Assembly: GCF_015160855.1 (NCBI RefSeq)
Contig: NZ_CP063373.1
Coordinates: 806,001-870,000 of the forward strand
DNA from: Streptomyces ferrugineus
GTDB taxonomy: Bacteria; Actinomycetota; Actinomycetes; Streptomycetales; Streptomycetaceae
Direction: 5' to 3'
Length of the DNA stretch: 64,000 nt
Shown here: in pieces, positions 63,583 through 64,000 of the stretch
How positions within the stretch are numbered: position 1 is the first letter of the stretch
How the letters are laid out: each line of letters opens with the position of its first letter
Position numbers and translations under genes: made by a program
Notes under the pieces: generated by a model
Database searches by the model: none
What the model was told of the DNA's origin: nothing
The model's input: the letters and a program-made list of their open reading frames with translations, nothing else

Positions 63583-64000
63583 GTGCAGGTGCTTCAAGTG
63601 CAGCTGGAGATCCGGCCCGACCCCGCTGAGGTGGGGCGAGCCCGGCGGTGGGCCCGCTCGCGGCTCGCCGGGTCCGGGATAGGTGCCGACGAGCCGCTCG
63701 CCGAGACGCTGATCCTGCTCGTCTCCGAACTGGTCACCAACGCCGTGGTGCACACCGGCTGTCCGGCCGTGCTGCGGCTGTCCCTGCCGGGAGCGGCCCA
63801 GGACGACACCACCGTTCGCCTCGAGGTGGCCGACCGCAGCGGCCGTGCCCCCGTGCCCCGATGCGCCGACGGTGACGCCACCGGCGGTCGCGGACTAGCC
63901 CTCGTCGACGGACTCGCGGACCGCTGGGGCTGGTGCTCCGAGGGTGCCGGCAAGCGGATCTGGTGCGAACTGGACCGCGACGCGGAGTCGCCGGGCGCCG
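63583..64000 (+). CDS. RsbW-like ATP-binding regulatory protein (3' partial)
   Basis: 139 residues are visible from GTG 63583 to the window edge without a stop. GHKL/HATPase_c_2 fold: N box ETLILLVSELVTNAVVH (about 44-60) and G box GGRGLALVDGLADRWGW (about 104-120). These small Streptomyces proteins are related to anti-sigma kinases and usually pair with STAS antagonists; one such antagonist is 5 kb upstream. The GTG has GAGCG six bases upstream. Confidence 0.88.
   Translation, partial: MQVLQVQLEIRPDPAEVGRARRWARSRLAGSGIGADEPLAETLILLVSELVTNAVVHTGCPAVLRLSLPGAAQDDTTVRLEVADRSGRAPVPRCADGDATGGRGLALVDGLADRWGWCSEGAGKRIWCELDRDAESPGA

Overview
The window is about 72% GC, with strong G/C at third codon positions, many GTG starts and 4-base ATGA/GTGA gene overlaps. 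Together with the gene families seen (DmdR-type iron repressor, GlxA/AraC and LacI regulators, mycothiol-linked folds, an orphan Ser/Thr kinase, EF-hand protein, SCO4402-family protein) this is a Streptomyces chromosome. From memory, not a search, the order serC ... pdxH, citrate synthase ... SIS protein, dmdR1 ... SCO4402-like gene, purU ... sigma/anti-sigma, anti-anti-sigma, EF-hand protein follows the S. coelicolor SCO4366-SCO4412 neighbourhood, so most of the window is core chromosome with a few insertions.

Layout. 1-6.6 kb: 3' part of a very large LamG-YD repeat (Rhs) protein ending in an NS_2-type nuclease toxin, with a convergent small gene as possible immunity partner. 6.7-8 kb: serC and a gene remnant. 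8.1-14.1 kb: GH32-like hydrolase divergent from a LacI repressor and a sugar ABC importer without its own ATPase. 14.2-17 kb: large FAD/Fe-S dehydrogenase. 17.1-20 kb: GlxA-type regulator, dienelactone-hydrolase-like protein, alpha/beta hydrolase. 20.2-21.8 kb: two small unknown genes divergent from a minimal GntR repressor and a nucleotidyltransferase-like gene. 21.8-24 kb: FemX-like ligase and an EamA exporter. 24.2-34.3 kb: an eight-gene Atu/Liu-type catabolic operon (TIGR03084 protein, AtuA-like, acyl-CoA carboxylase beta and alpha, acyl-CoA dehydrogenase, CoA ligase, enoyl-CoA hydratase, TetR). 34.3-38 kb: pdxH, citrate synthase, Ser/Thr kinase.

38.1-40.2 kb is the most unusual part: a complete IscB (RuvC-HNH RNA-guided nuclease, the ancestor group of Cas9) with a well-folded candidate omega/HEARO RNA just upstream and a second, strongly folded non-coding block just downstream, inserted between the kinase gene and a RidA-family gene. 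40.2-45 kb: RidA, GNAT, PAS-PAS-GAF protein, SIS protein (UPF0309), dmdR1. 45.1-49.2 kb: alpha/beta-hydrolase lacking its serine nucleophile, ABC exporter pair, primase/polymerase-domain protein. 49.5-55.8 kb: TPR-type regulator, Pro-rich membrane protein, amino-acid-type binding lipoprotein, SCO4402-like protein, purU. 56-59.4 kb: ECF-like sigma with a zinc-finger/MDMPI anti-sigma, STAS antagonist and four-EF-hand protein. 59.4-63.1 kb: CoA ligase divergent from a paired acyl-CoA dehydrogenase, both sides carrying the same 15-bp operator. The window ends inside an RsbW-like ATP-binding protein.

Three places carry copies of a dispersed palindromic repeat (30.2, 46.0 and 55.9 kb). I found no rRNA, tRNA or CRISPR array.
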